A DNA stretch of 32,479 nucleotides from Tubiluchus corallicola. Its lineage: Eukaryota; Priapulida; Priapulimorpha; Priapulimorphida; Tubiluchidae. The notes under the pieces were generated by a model. That model worked only from the letters and a program-made list of their open reading frames with translations. It was not told the DNA's origin and did no database searches. Positions 1-10,477 of this stretch are shown here, one piece after another (the first letter of the stretch is position 1; every line of letters begins with the position of its first letter). The position numbers and the translations under genes were made by a program. The stretch lies in assembly GCA_030141605.1 (NCBI GenBank), contig JAQGDQ010001615.1, forward strand, positions 1-32,479, read 5' to 3'.

Positions 1-112
1 GATTTTATTCTTTCATCATTTGGCCTGTGTCCGAAAAATGTGGTGATTGCCCGATAAAATGTGTTTGCCCTAATTTGGGAGGCTGCAGTCCCCCCCCCGG
101 CTCGTACGCCTA
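1..112. repeat. Possible terminus of a dispersed repeat, cut by the window edge
   Basis: The segment contains a G/C-homopolymer-flanked stretch (run of nine C at about 91-99) and ends in GGCTCGTACGCCTATG. It is much more GC-rich than the AT-rich DNA that follows. The ending resembles termini of dispersed invertebrate elements of unknown class. That resemblance is from memory and was not checked. The partner end lies outside the window. Confidence 0.25.
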
Positions 113-480
113 TGAACAATTACGTATTTGCCGTATATTAAAGAGTTGATAGTAGCCGGTTTGACATATTTTAGAAATTTTAAGATGAAACAGACAAGTT
201 CTGATCAAGTATAAATCCTGCATTAATACTAGTTGCAAACGGTAAAAAATCTGCAGCAAATTGTTTGACGCAAATGGTCTCAGTCAAATTTTTCCCGTTT
301 TATTGGTACCAGTACTAACTGTTGTTTTCAATATTATTTTTAGTTCTGTATATCCGAAGCCATGTTCATTAGCAAAAATGTTTTTTACTTATTAAAAGAA
401 GATGCCGATTCTAACCAACAAATTATAGAGGAATTAGCATCTTCAATGCAATTGCTAAATTTGTGGAATTATTTTAAATA
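113..480. other. AT-rich stretch, no gene recognised
   Basis: A 39-codon plus-strand open segment (361-480) sits just upstream of the reverse-transcriptase relic and may belong to that element. Nothing else is recognisable. Confidence 0.3.
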
Positions 481-1218
481 GCCATTTTTTTCACTTTGGT
501 ATAAACCTAGAATTAAGCAGGCTAGAGCTCAAACAGGCCGAGGTTGTTTAAAACAATTACTTACTGTAAGACTTTTAATTGATTTTGCCCAATGTAAAAA
601 TAAAATACTGTTCTTTGAATTCACTGTCTATCAGGAAGCGTATGACATAGTCAATCGAGCAGATTGTTGGAAATGATGGCTCTTAAAGGGTGCGGCAATA
701 GGTATCTCAAAACAATTGGCGAAACCTTGAAGAAATGTTATAGTGTTTCTGAAACTGAGAAGTTTGACTCTAGTAGAGTGTTCGACAAGGGGCTCTACAA
801 GCTGTTCATTGTTTACTCTGTTCGTAGATTACGTTGTTGAGGAATGGCTAGAATCTTTGTACCAGTTATTACTGATAGACGACACAGTTTTCTTTGCCTC
901 ATCTAGATTCACTATGGCTGATAATTTGAATAGACTGTACAATATCGCATATGAAATCGAAATGATACTTTTTTCCACCAAGTCCCAGGTCATGGTTATT
1001 AATTCTGAAGACACTGACTTATTTTATGCCGTGCCTGTTACAGTTGTGTACATAAGAAATTATATCTATTAAGACCCATAATCATGAATTTTCCTATAGC
1101 TCACCAAGTTGAAATTCATATGCAAGCACAGCAGCCGCCTATTCGTAAGTCTTTGACATTTTTAGAGAAAAACTCAGATGCGCCTCACGTTGTAAAAAAA
1201 AGAACTAAATGGCTGAGT
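481..1218 (+). pseudogene. Decayed non-LTR retrotransposon reverse transcriptase (relic R1)
   Basis: Three frames must be joined to follow the protein. Near 520-560 it reads QTGRGCLKQLLTVRLLIDFA, where LINE reverse transcriptases have the GRG-C-QI-lrlLIdfa block. It continues with a degraded FVDFxKAYD-like block (EAYDIVNR) near 630-660, a SxSCSLFTLFVD block near 790-830 and a catalytic-loop equivalent LLIDDTVFFASS at 866-901. NRLYNIAYEIEM and KSQVMVINS follow, then PIAHQVEIHMQAQQPP in another frame (1078-1218). The catalytic box reads IDD instead of the usual YADD or FADD. The longest intact piece is 743-1072. Endonuclease and 3' end are missing, so this is a dead, truncated copy. The lineage is not assigned; the RT assignment itself is secure from block order. 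Confidence 0.75.
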
Positions 1219-1407
1219 TAAGAACTAAAATTAAACATAATTTTATGTTTAAAGACCTCTGCATATCAGTGAAAAGTAACCTTCAATAATGGTTTTAATG
1301 GTTTTATTCTCATGAATTATTTTAGATCCATACAGTATCAATACTTAACACACTAACTGCCAACTAACGGTATCATTCATTAATTATCACTGTGATTTCC
1401 AGAAATT

Positions 1408-1679
1408 TTGTAAACCATTGCTAAAAATCCCAGTTCTCGGGTTGTAAACCATTGCTAAAAATCCCAGTTCTCGGGTTGTAAACCATTGCTAAAAATCCCA
1501 GTACTCGGGTTGCAAACCATTGCTAAAAATCCCAGTTCTCGGGTTGTAAATCATTGCTAAAAATCCCAGTTCTCGGGTTGTAAACCATTACTAAAAATCC
1601 CAGTTCTCGGGTTGTAAACCATTGCTAAAAATCCCAGTTCTCGGGTTGTAAACCATTGCTAAAAATCCCAGTTCTCGGG
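1408..1679. repeat. 34-bp minisatellite, 8 copies
   Basis: Eight head-to-tail copies of a 34-bp unit starting TTGTAAACCATTGCTAAAAA fill exactly 272 bp. Copies differ by one substitution at most (copy 3 GTACTC for GTTCTC, copy 4 TTGCAAA, copy 5 AAATCA, copy 6 TTACTA). There is no indel, so the array is recent or being homogenised. It abuts the LINE A fragment that starts at about 1684. Confidence 0.97.
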
Positions 1680-1683
1680 TTGA

Positions 1684-1755
1684 AATATATTCTTAATTGT
1701 ACACTCTTTATTCTTCATTAATTATGCCATATCTGTACTATTGTTCAGAGCTCCT
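1684..1755 (+). pseudogene. LINE A, upstream fragment (RT thumb region)
   Basis: The segment translates as LYTLYSSLIMPYLYYCSE. This is the block found after the RT core of Jockey/CR1/L2-like LINEs (tLYxSLIxPYLxYCxE, normally followed by WG). Homology stops abruptly after CSE, where sequence of a different LINE (B) begins. The matching downstream part of the same protein resumes near 3021. The two pieces are read here as one element split by an insertion. Confidence 0.6.
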
Positions 1756-3010
1756 GAGACTGATTACTTTCTTCCACGAGGAAATGAAAGGTCTGTTCAG
1801 TCTGACGGCTCTTCCTCACACCCATTCCCAGTCAAAAGCGGAGTTAAACAAGGATGTGTCCTCGCCCCAACCCTCTTTGGTATCCTGTTCTCTCTGCTGC
1901 TGCACTATGCATTTAAAGAAACTGAAGAGGGAGTCTATTTACACACACGAAGCGACGGCAGCCTATTCAACCTCTCTCGTCTCCGAGCAAAGTTCTCATT
2001 CGCGAAATGCCGCACTGACAGCTCACACTGAAGCCGGCCTCCAAGGCCTCATTGACAACTTTGCCAATGCCTGCAGTGAGTTTGGCCTCACAATCAGCAT
2101 CCAAAAGACCAAGGTGCTGGGCCAAGATGTTTCCCCAGCACCTCACATCTCCATCGATGACTGCTGCCTTGACGTGGTGGAAGACTTCACCTATCTTGGT
2201 TCTGTTATTTCCAGCAATCTTAGCTTGGCCACAGAACTGAATTCCAGAATCGGCAAGGCCTCATCAACGATGGCTCGCTTAACGAAGAGGGTGTGGGAAA
2301 ACAACATGCTGACTATCAAGACAAAGTCCCAGGTGTACCAAGCCTGTGTACTGAGCACGCTGTTGTACGGGAGCGAGAGTTCGACTCTGTATAGCCATCA
2401 AGAACGCAGGCTCAATGCTTTCCACCAACGCTGCCTCAGAAGAAACCTGGGCATCTCATGGCAGGAGCACATAACCAACAAGGATGTGCTAGCAAGAGCT
2501 GGAATCCCTAGCATGTATGCCATACTCACCAACAGACGTCTGCGCTGGCTAGGCCATGTTTCCCGCATGCAGGACGGCAGATTGCCCAAGGACATTCTGT
2601 ACGGTGAGCTTGCCACTGGCTCCCGACCCACCGGGAGGCCACTGCTCCGCTACAAAGGTGTATGTAAACGGGACCTCAAGGCAGGCAGCATTACACCAGC
2701 AAATTACGAGGCGCTTGCTGCAGTTCGAAGCAACTGGAAATCTGCTGTTAGGACAGCCATTAACAGAGCGGAGAAAACGAGGGAGAAAAAACAAGAGGAT
2801 AAAAGGACTCGCGGGCATCAGAAAGATGCCCTACCTCACACGGATGAAACAGCCTTCCAATGTGCAACCTGCAGCCGGAACTGCCGCTCAAGGATCGGAC
2901 TACTCAGTCACAGTCGACGCTGCAGCTCCATCAATTTGATTAATAACTGACTCTCTTGGCGCACAATCCATTGTCTTTCGAGACAGAAGGATGCCAACAA
3001 CTCATTATTT
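1756..3010 (+). pseudogene. LINE B: 5'-truncated reverse transcriptase with C-terminal zinc-finger-like motif
   Basis: This is a 3' copy of an AP-endonuclease-type non-LTR element. It enters in the RT domain (SGVKQGCVLAPTLFGILFS, about 1833-1890) and continues through FKETEEGVYLHTRSDGS and LSRLRAK. After about 2010 another frame takes over: AALTAHTEAGLQGLIDNFAN, LTISIQKTKVL, FTYLGSVIS, SQVYQACVLSTLLYGSE, RRLNAFHQRCLRRNLGIS, RLRWLGHVSRMQDGRLPK. The C-terminus has a CATC..C..H-x4-C pattern and stops at 2948-2950. The frame shifts twice (about 1790 and 1990-2010). A small deletion at 2009/2010 removes the FADD catalytic box, so this copy cannot be active. About 60 bp after the stop are probably its 3' UTR. 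It is notably GC-richer than its surroundings. Confidence 0.9.
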
Positions 3011-3020
3011 TTGTAAATTG

Positions 3021-3290
3021 AAAGCTCTAAAGCTAAAACATTTGATAAATCTCATTGGTAATGTACAAAACTGGAAAAAATGAGTTACCAGAAAATGTGC
3101 AAAAACTGTCTACAAAAGTGAATCATACGAACGTTGTAACACGCCAGAACGATTATTTTAAAACACCCTTAGTAAGAACAAGAAAGAAATCGATGTGTGT
3201 ATCAGTTTTTTGGTATCAGTTCAAAAAAGGCTTAAATTGGCAGCTGCTGAGTTATGAGTGCATCAGTGGAAAATTTTAAAAATACAGTGT
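3021..3290 (+). pseudogene. LINE A, downstream fragment (C-terminal domain)
   Basis: The segment reads LKALKLKHLINLIGN, shifts frame, then MYKTGKNELPENVQKL, NVVTRQNDYFKTPLVRTRKK and MCVSVFWYQFKKGLNW. This is the C-terminal block of Jockey/CR1/L2-like LINEs (lklxdlvn..MyKxxxxxLPxNiqklF..TRqxxxF..xRTxxkxxcxsxxGxxlWNxL). It continues the protein of the 1684-1755 fragment. About 40-50 residues expected between the two pieces are absent, so the insertion of LINE B came with loss of target sequence or later deletion. Confidence 0.65.
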
Positions 3291-3472
3291 CAGCCATTTA
3301 GTTTGTAATTTTATATGTATATCTAGTATGTAATTTTAGATGTAGTTTTATTATATGATGTAATTTGTGATTTTAGATATAAAAACAATTTTGGAAGTAA
3401 AATCTAATTTAATATGTATTATGTAGTGTAACCTATCTGATATAATAATGTAGTGTATATTTATATTATTTA
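3291..3472. repeat. AT-rich imperfect short repeats, probable LINE A 3' tail
   Basis: Variants of TGTAATTTTAGATGTA recur between about 3303 and 3385, and ATGTAGTGTA recurs near 3420-3455. This is AT-rich non-coding sequence following the LINE A C-terminus. Confidence 0.4.
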
Positions 3473-3539
3473 ATGTGTGTGTGTGTGTGCGCGCGCGCGT
3501 GCGTGCGTGCGTGCGTGCGTGTGTGTGTGTGTGTGTGTG
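3473..3539. repeat. (TG)n/(CG)n alternating purine-pyrimidine tract
   Basis: There are 67 bp of strict alternation. GT repeats change to five CG steps at about 3489-3498, then GTGC repeats, then GT again. The alternation with a CG core has Z-DNA potential. Confidence 0.95.
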
Positions 3540-5220
3540 ATGTACATGTAATGTGTAATATAATGTATAATCTATAATCATAGACAGTAAGATCAATAAT
3601 GGATAAATAATGACAACTAAAACGGGAAGGCAAATAAAAGTTTTCACTTCATCCTCTCCTTTTCTCGAATGCTTTTATCGTGGTCTTATTGTTTTACATG
3701 TATGTATAATGTATTTTATACTAATGTGCGCAAATTTTATGTGTCATATGTAATAATTTTTAACTCATCGAATAAATAATTTAAAAGTTAAAAATATCGG
3801 CTAGTCCATAATTTTTCCGCGTCTCCTTTCTTTCCCCAACTTATTACCCGTAATCTGCAATAATTGGTAAAATAAACCGCAATGGCTAACACAAATTCTG
3901 ACAATAAAGAGTCATAAATAATTAATGATATTTTAGATACATTTTATACATTTTTTAATTTTATGTAAATTTATAGACTTTACATAGTAAGTAGCGTTTA
4001 AATTTTTATTATTGTAAAGCGTTCTAGAGCAACCGTATAGTGCACTTAAGAAGGAAAAAAAATTTAACTTAACTTCTACATAATTCTGCAGCTGAGCAAT
4101 TTACAAACAAGATTATCAACGAGTTTCCTTTGTTGCTGAACCAATAATTTAGTGAAATCGTTTAATTAGAGAAAATGAAAAACTTACCAAAAACAATGTT
4201 TAGCAAGAAAGCAAAACGTGGTACGCTAGCAGCCATATTATTCTAACAAGGAATTAGACAAAGTACAACCAAAAATAAAGAGTACACGCGTAATTTACCA
4301 CTATCTTTACTGTGTACATTTAATTAAAGGTTGTCATATACAAGCAATGTGACAGCAATAAAGAGGTTAAGCATATATGCACTCTGTCAATGATAGAGGA
4401 TTTTACAATCTTCGAACTGAAAGGGATATACTGTTTGTATTTCTGATTTGTAAATGTTACAGTTGATGACGTTGTGTGATGGAATTTGATGACAGTGGCA
4501 ATTGACTGGAAATGCTGCTCTCTTTGCTTTTATGGAATCTTTTCAATCTGTTGTTGAACAAAAGATGGAGCAAAAAATCAATAACATTTCTCTAAGCCAG
4601 TATATTAAAAGAGATTATTTAGATTTTCCCTCTAAAATTTTTTGAATTTCGTTGTATCTACTTATTTATATAGTAACGAGTTCCGGCACAAATAAGAGAA
4701 ATGTGTCGACGTTTCACAGAACATAACCAAGCAGAGCCAGCAAAGCTACTTAAATGACGTCGGACGTTCCGGGAAACCGAATAACACTTCTGATATGGCA
4801 TAATTAAATATATTTTTTTCCAAAAATTTAAGGTGTGTTGACACGATAAAATTCTTATAAGTTTAATGATCCCCATGCTATGTAAACAAAATAGCACGTT
4901 GCCAAATTGTGCCTATTCTGAGTAGTCGGCTAGTTCTGCTAAGTTGTAATTTTAGAACAGAGTAAGGGGTTGAAATTGCTTTTTTATATTTCATAGTTTT
5001 TTTATATTTACTGGTTTTGTGTTACTAATTATTTTCTGCAGTTTCTACTGATAAAAGGCAAATGACAAACGTTTACAGACTTGTAAATACAACAATAAAC
5101 ATTTGTTGCTTTCTGTTAAAGAATAGACTGTTAAACAGAAGATCATTGTTATTTACAAATGCTTTTAGATACAACCTTTTTCTAACTCTGAGACTACTAA
5201 TTCTAATAACTCGCATAGCC
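3540..5220. other. AT-rich intergenic sequence, no gene recognised
   Basis: No domain or splice-bounded coding segment was recognised. A minus-strand open segment at 4658-4897 (79 codons) resembles no known family and lies over slightly GC-richer DNA at 4680-4800. It is left uncalled. Confidence 0.5.
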
Positions 5221-5874
5221 TGCGACAGCTGCCAAAATTAATTGAATGGACAAAAATAAATCAGTTTAAGTTTTCTAATGCATTAGCAAGTGATAACATT
5301 CAAAACACACTAAGGCAGTTTAACAACATGAATTTAAATGGGTCGGAATCTGACGTCAGTCAAACCTGTAACTGTATTAATGATATAATAGTAGTAATAT
5401 CAGGGAGGAATACTTTCAGGCAGAGCGTAAATGTCAAAAGCTAGTCCGTAAAGCATTTAAGTTGTACAGAATTCATATTGTGCAGTGCCTCACCACGTGT
5501 GAAAAACAGCCGCTTGAATTTTGGCGGCAATTTAATTGTATTATCGGTAATAACTATGAAACGCAACAAAATATTTGACCCAATAAATGGTTCCAATATT
5601 ATAGTACCTTAATGAATAATAATTCAAGTACCACGCCCCAAATGTAGTCAAGGAAATTACAAAAAAAATACGGACAGAGAGCTCAATATTTACACAGCTA
5701 GATTTTCGAATCACAAAATTAATAACGAAATTCTAAAAGCTGTAAAAATGTTGAAGGTTTTAAGTCATGGTCACCTGATTGCATATCTAACGAAATGCTG
5801 AAGATCGCTGTGCCCTTGTTTATCGATCCGCTAAACAAATTATATAATTTTATTCTTACTAATGGGTGAGAGTC
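5221..5874 (+). pseudogene. LINE C, upstream part (endonuclease-RT linker and start of RT)
   Basis: With frame changes the protein reads DSLRQLPKLIEWTKINQFKF and NTLRQFNNMNLNGSESDVSQ. It continues KLVRKAFKLYRIHIVQCLTT and PLEFWRQFNCIIGNNYE, then EGFKSWSPDCISNEMLK and FIDPLNKLYNFILTNG. The last two blocks are the entry of a LINE RT domain (lkxgKsxGpDgixnEMlK, LxxLyNxIlxxG). At 5874 homology stops and an opposite-strand LINE begins; the RT resumes at 6786. The linker resembles the same region of the LINE at 28840-31110, so the two belong to related elements. The 5' end with the endonuclease is missing. Confidence 0.7.
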
Positions 5875-5877
5875 TAA

Positions 5878-6777
5878 TTGATTGATTGAATATCTTTATT
5901 GACATAAACATATGATAATAACAATGTAATAATTCATGTGTTAATTAATACTGTAAAATGTTATTAAAGCTGTTTCCAGCCCACTTGGGTTTACAAGTCA
6001 ATTTCATGAAAATTTATCACATAATAACTGTGCAGTTCATTTACATAGAATATCAAATAAAAAAATATATATAATATGGAATTTTAACATATACCTGAAT
6101 GGACAAGTCATGTATTAAATATATATCTTGCTTTGCCTCATTCTAAAAATCTTATAAGTATATTTTGCAGTCCTAAGGACATTCTCTTCTGACATAATAT
6201 ATTTCCATTTATTTACATTATCTAATTGTTCCGGGTCCATGTTAATATCTTGGAAAAATTCTTCTCTCTCTAGTCTATAATGTGTACAAACAAACATAAA
6301 GTGAGATTCATCTTCTACATCTCCACAGCAACATATCTTACACAAACGTTCACCAACCTTAACATTTCTAAACCTACCATGATCCAGTTCCAGGGGAAGA
6401 GTACCACTTCTTAGCTTTGCAAGCACAGACCTGTATTTTCCTTGCATATTAATATAAACATATGGTTCTACTCCAAAGCTGTTCTTATACAATATATATG
6501 TTCTAAGTTTAGGGTAATCTGCATTTTTTGCTTTCCAATCAACACATTGTTTCTCATACAGCTGTGCCCATGCTCTGCTAAGAGGTACAGTATCCATATT
6601 AACAAAAGCTTGCTGGAACCCTGCTTCCTCTAGGACTTTAGAAGTTTCATATGACCAACCAACGTTGGTATTACGGTCCCAAAGAAATATTCTCTTAACA
6701 AGTCTAGAATTATCAAGTGTTAAAAGACGATTCCAATATATTCTAATAGTACCTATCCATAAATCAGGATGCAAGGA
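5878..6777 (-). mobile_element. LINE D: 5'-truncated 3' end inserted in LINE C
   Basis: A continuous minus-strand reading frame (about 6774 down to a stop at 6115) encodes the C-terminal third of a LINE polyprotein. It includes NTNVGWSYETSKVLEEAGF, LRTYILYKNSFGVEPYVYIN and VLAKLRSGTLPLELDHGRFR. It ends with a CCHC-type pattern, CKIC...H-x4-C, in a GDVEDESHFMFVC context. The frame is entered without an ATG, as expected for a 5'-truncated insertion. The 3' UTR runs from 6114 to 5878. It has AATAAA on the minus strand (5895-5900) followed by a short (ATTCAATCAATCAATT) repeat tail, as in CR1/L2-like elements. The undamaged frame suggests a younger age than the host element C. Confidence 0.85.
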
Positions 6778-6785
6778 TAATCATG

Positions 6786-8425
6786 ATAACTAATGAGGAA
6801 TTTCCCTCTCCAGTTGTCTAGGAAAGTTATTTAACCAGAATATTAAATGAAAGATTAAACCTATATCTAGAAAATAATGAGATTATAAAGAAAGAACAAA
6901 TCGGCTTTCGTAAAGGTTATAGAACAGCTGATCACATTTACGCTTAAAACAATTGTAGACAAGTACGTTAATAATAGCAAATACTTATGTTTGTGCTTTG
7001 TAGACTTTCGCAAAGCATTTGATACAGTATGAAGAGATGGGATGTATTATAAGCTGCTGAATTATGGCATTGGGGACACTTTCTTCAGATTATTAAAAAT
7101 ACGTATGAAAACATTAGTATGACAATAAAAGTCCCTGTTGGAATAACACAAAGCTTTATTACATTGTGTGGTGTAAAACAAAGTTGTGTCTTAAATCCGT
7201 CTTGCTTTTTATATCTATGTTAATGATTTACCTGAAATATTTGATGTAAAATGCTATCCTGTAGCAATTAATAACACTAGAATTAACGTTCTTATTTACG
7301 CAGATGATACTATATTGTTGTCAGTCAGAAAACGGTTTGCATTAGTGCCTAAAAAAACTAGCAGAATGTTGTAACCGGTGGTCATTGACTGTAAATATAA
7401 ATAAAACTCAAGCAGTTATCTTTAATAAAACAGGTAGAATTTTAAAAAATTATAACTTTTACATATAGATATATAAATAGTTAAGGTTAGAGTTCGATAA
7501 TTCGGGTTTTTTAGGAACAGTATTAATGCCTTAAAAGATAAAGTTATGAAATTTATGAATTTACTGCGCCAGACTTTATTTCCTTATGATATTAATCCAC
7601 TGGTAGCAACTAGAATTTTTGAAGCTGTCATCAGACTTGTTTGCATGCTTCAGGCACATGGTTACCATATTCTTGTAATTTTCGAAGAATAATGCACCGA
7701 TCTAATTTAGAAGCATGTTATGGCGTGTTGAAACTGTAAGTGTTAATTTAAAATGTGTCGTTTGTTATTGTATGGTGATTCTAAAACAGTTCGAAATGTT
7801 ATGAGAGGTGAGCTTGGTCAATTTCCGTTGTTTATTAATGCAGTCAAAAATTGCCTGAATTTTTGGCTCCATCTCTTGGACGCACCTGAAAATAGCCTCG
7901 CAAAATGCTTGTGTTCTTTCTAAAGACATTAGCGAAAATGGTGGACTTTCGTGGGCTACGTTTATTAAAACTGTTTTGTTTGATTTGGTTTTGGACGTGT
8001 TTGGGAGCACCAAGGTACATTTAATAAAAAGAAATTTATCAAAGCCATCAATGATAAACTTGAATTTCTGGTATACACTGCACTGGCTGCAGAAAATGAA
8101 CCGGGCTGCACCGAATGAAAATAGCAATGAACTTAGAACGTATAAACTTTTTAAAAATTCTTATAAGAAGGAAAATTATTTGTTGATTGGCATTCCAAAA
8201 TATGTCAAAACTAACGTGTTCGTGCTCATAAATTGGCAATTGAAATCTGGTGATATCATAAGCCGAAAAAGATACTTGCAGAGCAACGAATATGTAAAAA
8301 TTGTTCGTGTTCTTAAATGCATTACAAGAAGTAGAAGTTATTAAAATTAACGCTAGATTGGTCCACAATATATCTGAAGATAGGCCCGACTGAGATAACT
8401 CAGCGCAAGCTTTATTAACTGACTA
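6786..8425 (+). pseudogene. LINE C, downstream part (reverse transcriptase to C-terminus)
   Basis: The RT resumes with GISLSSCLGKLF (6793-6828). It continues LNLYLENNEIIKKEQIGFRK and HIYALKTIVDKYVNNSKYLC, then LCFVDFRKAFDTV, where a TGA (7030-7032) replaces the usual Trp codon. VNDLPEIFD and LIYADDTILLSV follow, with the YADD box intact at 7297-7308. Many stops and frame changes come after. Later blocks are DKVMKFMNLLRQTLFPYDIN, SKTVRNVMRGELGQFPLFIN, NELRTYKLFKNSYKKENYLL and RICKNC. The last two align by eye with the LRTYILYKNSF...RLCKIC region of LINE D, so C and D share the same C-terminal domain type. The copy is inactive. Confidence 0.85.
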
Positions 8426-9177
8426 ACTGTAATACATATGTAATATTAAGTTTATAATATTTATATATATTGCTCTGTTGTGTACGTTTTTGTGCTTGAA
8501 CCATTGTACCACTTATATGTGGTTTGTTTGTTAGATGTATAATGTTTTCTAAGTCGTTTTTTTCTGTATCTTCTGTAATTTCTTTCCATGGTGGTTCCAT
8601 AAATAAATACGCACGAAACATGTTTGTTTTTAAAGTTTTGCTAAAATTTTGTGCACAAAAACCTATTTATTTAGATTGCGAAATATTTTTGCGTAATCTA
8701 GTTGTTTTACGAGTTGCTTCTCTCTTCCTACTTTTTCCTTTCTTTATTTCTTTATTTCTCTTTTTCCTTAACTCTTCCTTCATTTCTTTCTTTTTTTCTT
8801 TCTTATTTTTTTCCTCTTTCTTCTCTCCATTACTAGAGTTACCAGACTTGTAGGATGCACAGGTGGGTTAGCAATTGATACAATGGCGCAATGACCGTTG
8901 ACCTTGAGTCAAAGGGTCAAAGCCTGAAGATATCAGTCAGGTTTTTATTACTCAACTCTTCCTAGAGCTTAGACCTTAGAGTTAAGTTCAACAATTTTTA
9001 TGAGACATTTAGGTATGGTGGGTAGATTTTTTTTTGTGTAACACTATACAGAGTTTTCATTTTGTATTCAAAAGTATATCGAATCTAAAATATTCCAAGA
9101 AAACTGTTCATCACTGTCTTTGAGTCAACAAGTTTTGTCACTTTTCAGTTGTTCTGGCAGTTCAGTTATTCCGAATA
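8426..9177. repeat. Low-complexity stretch with a T/C-rich tract
   Basis: 8700-8825 on the plus strand is almost pure pyrimidine (TTTC/CTTT/CTTCC units). The rest is unassigned AT-rich DNA. Confidence 0.6.
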
Positions 9178-9350
9178 ATGCGAAATGTTTTAATTAATTT
9201 ATTTATTCGTTTATTAATTCATTTGTTTATTTATTTCTTTGTTTATTCATTCATTAATTTATTTATTTCTTGTTCTTTATTTACTCATTCATTCACACAT
9301 TCGTTAATTCATTCGATCAGTAATTCATTCATTCGTTTCTTCCTTTATAT
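9178..9350. repeat. Degenerate (TTTA/ATTC)n tetranucleotide tract
   Basis: Imperfect TTTA, TTCA and ATTC units occupy about 170 bp with 4-bp periodicity. Open frames over it are artefacts of the repeat. Confidence 0.8.
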
Positions 9351-9456
9351 ATTTTGTTCAGTAAGTTAGGAGCATAGAAAATTGTTACAAAACTATATAC
9401 ATTTTACAAAATTTTACAAAAAAATCTTATTAAAATACTCATAATAGCATAATTGT

Positions 9457-9627
9457 CTAGAAAGCTGAAGCAATAACCAACCAAATGAAACCCAACTGTA
9501 GGGCTCGTGTTTTAATATCTGTGTAGGGAAGCCGTGACAGGTGGTCTACATCCGTCCCTAAATCAAAGTTTTTCTTCGCAAAATAAACCGCAGTAAATGG
9601 CTCAGCAACGTCGATCGCTTGGTGACG
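9457..9627 (-). other. Unexplained coding-like open segment, 56 codons
   Basis: Between an in-frame TGA (9628-9630) and a stop (9457-9459) the minus strand reads QAIDVAEPFTAVYFAKKNFD, then LGTDVDHLSRLPYTDIKTRA, then LQLGFIWLVIASAF. There is no Met near the start, so it would have to be an internal or terminal exon, or a transposon fragment. Base composition is clearly GC-richer than the flanks, with balanced residue use. The segment begins at a TGACGTCA palindrome (9623-9630) that matches a CRE site. No family was recognised, and promoter-like or repeat-derived sequence is equally possible. Confidence 0.3.
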
Positions 9628-9630
9628 TCA

Positions 9631-10194
9631 CTGACGTGTTCCACCTGTGATTGGATGTTGTAATGTCTCTGAACTCTGAAGACGTGCATTATTGTAATGA
9701 AAGCGAAATTTTATATTAGGAACGCTTGTTTATATGCTATTCACTCCAAATAATTTTTATTTGATTTTCTAGATAACAGAAATTTGCCTAAACAATACAC
9801 CATAGCATTGTGCAATACACAGCTAAAGCTGATTTCATTTTCATTTTTTATTTTGAAACTTAAATTAGATTTTTTTAAATATAATCTTTTGAAGATATTC
9901 TTCGCATGTACTTGCTATAAACTTTAAAGGAAATACCATTTTAAAAATGCGAAATACCATTTTGCATTAAAGAGCAAAGTAGCTTTAAAAGGCACCGGAC
10001 GGTTTCAGGTTTTTTAAAGAAAACTTGTACATTTTTTGGCTCTGACATTAACACAAAAAGCATTATAAAATATACAAAAGCTTTTGTTCTGCACAAAAGA
10101 ATATTAAGGCTAGTTAAAAATTACCCAATCTGACGGCATATCATGGAACGAATGGAAAAATAACACCAACGGCGTAAAAATCACTGGTATATAT
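9631..10194. other. AT-rich intergenic sequence
   Basis: No gene or repeat was recognised. Confidence 0.5.
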
Positions 10195-10300
10195 TTATTT
10201 ATTTGTTTATTTACGCATGTTTTTATTTATTTATTTACTTATTTATTAATTCACTCACTCACTCATTTTTTAATCATGCATTCATTCAGTCAGTCAGTCA
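10195..10300. repeat. Degenerate (TTTA)n/(CACT)n/(CAGT)n tract
   Basis: TTTA units pass into CACTCACT at about 10254-10264 and then ATTCAGTCAGTCAGTCA at about 10282-10300. The 4-bp register is kept. Confidence 0.75.
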
Positions 10301-10477
10301 TTTGGCACATGATAGAGTAAACCGGCCAAGTGTCCTGGCCAGCAAAGACTTGACTTCTTGCTCTTGTGGGAAGAATAATTTGACGTCAAATTACAAGGCT
10401 GCAGAAAAATGAAAAGTTATGAATATCCCACCGGACAACTTATCAAAAGCATGACAATTATCAGAATGATGTTGGTG

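Noticed and set aside
1408-1679. CRISPR-like regular repeat
   Set aside because: Copies are directly adjacent with no spacers, and the setting is eukaryotic.
4658-4897. 79-codon minus-strand open frame
   Set aside because: No domain, no splice context and no family resemblance were seen, and the length is expected by chance in this window.
10310-10345. Alternative bHLH exon 2: the minus strand also reads TWPVYS after an AG near 10340
   Set aside because: The acceptor lacks a good pyrimidine tract, the fourth residue is wrong and the following sequence is a tetranucleotide repeat. The 12629 exon is better on every count.
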